64,000 nt of DNA from Membranipora membranacea (Eukaryota > Bryozoa > Gymnolaemata > Cheilostomatida > Membraniporidae): NCBI GenBank assembly GCA_914767715.1, contig OU612067.1:18853001-18917000 (forward strand), given 5' to 3'. This document shows positions 60,901-64,000 of this stretch, piece after piece; position 1 is the stretch's first letter; every line of letters starts with the position of its first letter. Made by a program: the position numbers and the translations under genes. Under the pieces are notes generated by a model. The model did not search any database. It had not been told where the DNA came from and saw nothing but the letters and a program-made list of their open reading frames with translations.

Positions 60901-63900
60901 ATTTATGAAAGTGATATATTAGTGATCTTACATTATTTATGGTAGATAATTTGGATAAAATGCAGGAATCTATTATAAAACAAAGTTTCATTTTGTATTA
61001 GAAGAAAATATTGATGACAGAAATTCACACTGTGGCTATTATATCAATAATCTGTTACTGGTAGTTATCTCCTTGTATTACTTCACATATAACATATTAT
61101 GATGGTTATTACAGTGTCTGTTCACTGCCAGCTCTAGAGAACTTACATGTATCAGGTAATAGAAGATTACAAACGTTACCTGATGATATAGGTATGATGA
61201 AGTCACTGAAGGTGTTGGGTGTGTTATACTGTGATCTGACTCATTTACCTACAAGGTGAGTAATGCTCTTATGATCAGAACTATCGAAATAATATATTAG
61301 TGATGTTACATAATTTATGATAGATAATTTGGATAAAATGCAGGAATCTATAATAAAACAAAGTTTCATTTTATATTAGAAGAAAATATTGATGACAGAA
61401 ATTCACACTCTGGCTATTATTTCAATAATCTGTGACTGGTAGCTTTCTCCTTGTTACACTTCACATATAACATATTATGATGTATATTACAGTGTCTGTT
61501 CCTTGACAGCTCTAGAGAAGTTATGTGTAATAGGTAATAAAAAACTACAAACGTTACCTGATGATATAGGTATGGTTAAGACACTGAAGGAGTTATATGT
61601 GTCAGGCTGTGATCTGACTCATTTACCAACAAGGTGAGTAATGCCCTTATGATCAGTACCATTGAAGCAATATATTAGTGATGTTACATAATTTATGATA
61701 GATAATTTGGATAAAATGCAGGAATCTATAATGAATCAAAGTTTCATATAATATTAGAAGAAAACATTGATGACTGAAATTCACACTGTGGCTATTATAT
61801 CTATAACCTGTTACTGGTAGTTATCTCCTTGTATTACTTAACATATAACGTATTATGATGTATATTACAGTGTCTGTTCCTTGACAGCTCTAGAGAAGTT
61901 ATCTGTAATAGGTAATGAAAAACTTCAAACGTTACCTGATGATATAGGTATGATGAAGTCACTAAGGGTGTTATCTGTGTCAAACTGTGATCTGACTCAT
62001 TTACCTACAAGGTGAGTAATGTTCTTATGATCAGAACCATTGAAGCAATATATCACATGTAACATATTATGATATATATTATAGTATCTGTTCACTGACA
62101 GCTTTAGAGAAGTTATCTGTACTCAGTAATAAGCGACTACAAACATTACCTGATGATATAGGTATGATGAAGTCACTGAAGGTGTTAGATGTGTCTTACT
62201 GTGATCTGACTCATTTACCTACAAGGTTAGTAATTTTCTTATGATCAGATTTATGAAAGTGATATATTAGTGATGTTACATTATTTATGATAGATAATTT
62301 GGATAGAATGCGGGAATCTATAATGAATCAAAGTTTCATATAATATTAGAAGAGAATATTGATGACTGAAATTCACACTGTGGCTATTATATCTATAATC
62401 TGTTACTGGTAGTTATCTCCTTGTATTACTTTACATATAACATATTATGATGTATATTACAGTGTCTGTTCCTTGACAGCTCTAGAGGAGTTATCTGTAA
62501 TAGGTAATAAAAAACTTCAAACGTTACCGGATGATATAGGTATGATGAAGTCACTAAAGGTGTTAGATGTGTCATACTGTGATCTGACTCATTTACCTTC
62601 AAGGTGAGTAATGGTCTTATGATCAGATATATGAAGTAATATATAGGCAGGAAATTCACCCTGTCAGGATAGCCAGCATGGGTGTAGCTTACTTTCTTCT
62701 GATTGCCAATATTGGATGCGTAAAGTCTAATGGCACTCCAAGACGAAAAGTCAATTTAAATCAAGACTACCACCAAGGCATAAAAAAATTAATTTCATTT
62801 ACTACGATTTGATTTTGTACTAATAAACTAAACACTTACAGATAAACAAAGATATAATTTGATGAATAAGTTAAAGTAATAAGTACATATTATTAGTCTG
62901 GTCCGCCAGCAAACATGAAGAGATAAGTTGTAAGAGCGATGATTTTAGGTTGTTAAAACAGGTTCAGTCTGATCATTTAAATGATACATTAAAGAATTGT
63001 TATAACAGTTAGAACATAGTGAAGGAATTGAATATAATATATATATATTATAAATGTATGTGTAAATGGTAACTGTTTGATTGTCATGTCCTGCATTGAG
63101 ATATGAAATGGGAATATGTGAGCAAATTTGAATATCGTGCATATCGACCAATATCGATCAATATTGGATTAAATATACATATATATATACCTCATCACCA
63201 GCTCAGTAACCACCATGCTTTTCAGCGCGGTAATTCACTCATAACGCCTGAGCTATTTTGCCCACCACCTTTCTCATAATATCGCTCAATGTCGCATATA
63301 ACATACTGTAAAATTTCAAAAGTGGAGCCATGGTCACATTACGTAAATTTCCTGCTGTCAAATGAATTTATGGTTTTTGTTATATTAGCTTTCATGGTTA
63401 GGTGCAGTAATGCTTACATTCTATTCTTTTACTTGCAGCATTGGACAGCTGACCAATCTCATCGAACTTAATGTCCGATACAATGACAAGCTAACCAGGA
63501 TTCCTGAGAGTCTATACAGTGTTAGTACATTACAAGAAGTCCTGTGTGATGGCTGTCATACACTAACCTCTCCACCTCTGGCTGTCTGCAACCTCGGAGT
63601 TAAAGCTGTGAGAAAGTACTTATTTGATCTCCGTGTGGAACGAGGAAGTAACCAACTGCTTATTCCGGTCACAGTAATCGGAAAGAGTAAGGCAGGTAAA
63701 ACTAGCCTTGTTCAAAGTGTCCAACAGAACAAAAGAGTGCTGACACAGCGTGAATCTTCTGAAAAAGGTCTGGTTGATGCTGCCACCAAAGTATTCAAAG
63801 TATGTGAAGCTGATGTAGATAAGACAACGAAACTGATATTTACTGACTTTGGGGGACACACAATGTACCACTTTTCTTATCAGCTAACCTTCAAGACTCA

Positions 63901-64000
63901 GTATGTGCCACTGCTGGTAATAGACATAGCTGAGTTTGACAGGTTAGCTGATAAGAATGGTGAGGAGTCAGCTTGTGAAGAGCTATGTCTAACATGGCTA
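57974..64000 (+). CDS. LRR-Roc GTPase (ROCO family), partial at window end
   Basis: Exons: 57974-58076, 58663-58891, ten of 141 bases (59226-59366, 59604-59744, 59982-60122, 60359-60499, 60737-60877, 61115-61255, 61493-61633, 61871-62011, 62085-62225, 62463-62603), then 63439 to the edge; 768 residues lie in the window. An in-frame TAG sits six bases before the ATG. Residues 1-111 are a unique N-terminus. Each 47-residue LRR exon codes two SHOC2-like repeats (SLTALEKLDVS.N..LQTLPDDIG and a second, ..LTHLP.R). Two more divergent LRRs follow (LTNLIELNVRYNDKLTRIP). The Roc GTPase domain then starts: IGKSKAGKTS with P-loop 662-669, and LIFTDFGGH with the DxGG switch II motif at 717-720. A COR domain, and perhaps a kinase or death domain, would follow beyond the edge. 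ROCO proteins are GTP-regulated signalling scaffolds; the specific member is not clear. Confidence 0.9.
59226..62603 (+). repeat. Tandem array of ten exon+intron units, period 378 bases
   Basis: Exon starts are spaced 378, 378, 377, 378, 378, 378, 378, 214 and 378 bases apart. Intron sequence is conserved along with the exon: TGATAGATAATTTGGATAAA, AATATTGATGACAGAAATTC and ATAACATATTATGATGTATA recur in each full unit. The ninth exon (62085) follows a 73-base intron in which about 164 bases are missing. Minus-strand open frames here are shadows. All units keep a phase-2 junction, so any copy number keeps the reading frame. Confidence 0.93.
62604..63438 (+). other. Last intron before the Roc exon
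   Basis: An 835-base intron with GT at 62604 and TTGCAG at 63433-63438. It does not continue the 378-base array. It contains AT microsatellites near 63037 and 63176 and no other feature. Confidence 0.7.

Noticed and set aside
1-64000. CRISPR array, bacterial operon or viral insertion
   Set aside because: No regularly spaced repeats with unique spacers, no compact co-directional frames, and no polymerase, capsid or integrase sequence was seen.

Overview
The window is nuclear DNA of an animal. Genes are split by many GT-AG introns, the spacers are AT-rich, and there are tRNA-headed SINEs, fold-back repeats and homopolymer runs. The gene families (cytosolic sulfotransferase, SLC3-type amino-acid transporter heavy chain, LRR-Roc GTPase) fit an invertebrate. 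A sponge or another early-branching or marine invertebrate is my guess, but nothing here fixes the phylum. There is no sign of bacterial operons, a virus or CRISPR. Exon models were built by hand from open frames, splice consensus and phase; all phases close.

Layout. (1) 2605-4975 (+): four-exon gene for a 259-residue protein with two predicted membrane segments, not recognised. (2) About 5-29 kb: gene-poor and repeat-rich. A unit of about 6 kb lies twice in tandem (about 10.3-16.1 kb and 16.2-22.3 kb), with its first third present again at 23.9-26.0 kb and smaller pieces elsewhere. SINEs, minisatellites and a probable Mutator-like non-autonomous transposon (27494-28084) sit in or near these copies. 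(3) 30099-38334 (+): six-exon cytosolic sulfotransferase with all cofactor motifs and a long N-terminal extension. (4) 39255-40826 (-): two-exon gene for a 411-residue, probably disordered protein, convergent with the sulfotransferase. (5) 42820-49470 (-): thirteen coding exons for a 658-residue SLC3A1 (rBAT)-like type II membrane glycoprotein that keeps both the light-chain cysteine and the glycosidase catalytic residues. (6) 51187-51783 (-): two candidate exons for the C-terminal tail of an unknown protein. (7) 57974 to the window end (+): a LRR-Roc (ROCO family) GTPase gene, cut by the window edge, with ten near-identical 141-base LRR exons in a 378-base exon+intron array.

The genes do not form a pathway; they are neighbours. 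The most unusual item is a short retroposon whose 5' end matches the start of U2 spliceosomal RNA. One copy (12970-13196, minus strand) is flanked by a 15-base direct repeat and a second copy lies near 41.7 kb. Other items of note are the catalytically intact SLC3 protein, the amplified LRR exon+intron array, a 66-base-arm hairpin at 53721-53877, and many near-perfect palindromes with G-U-compatible mismatches.
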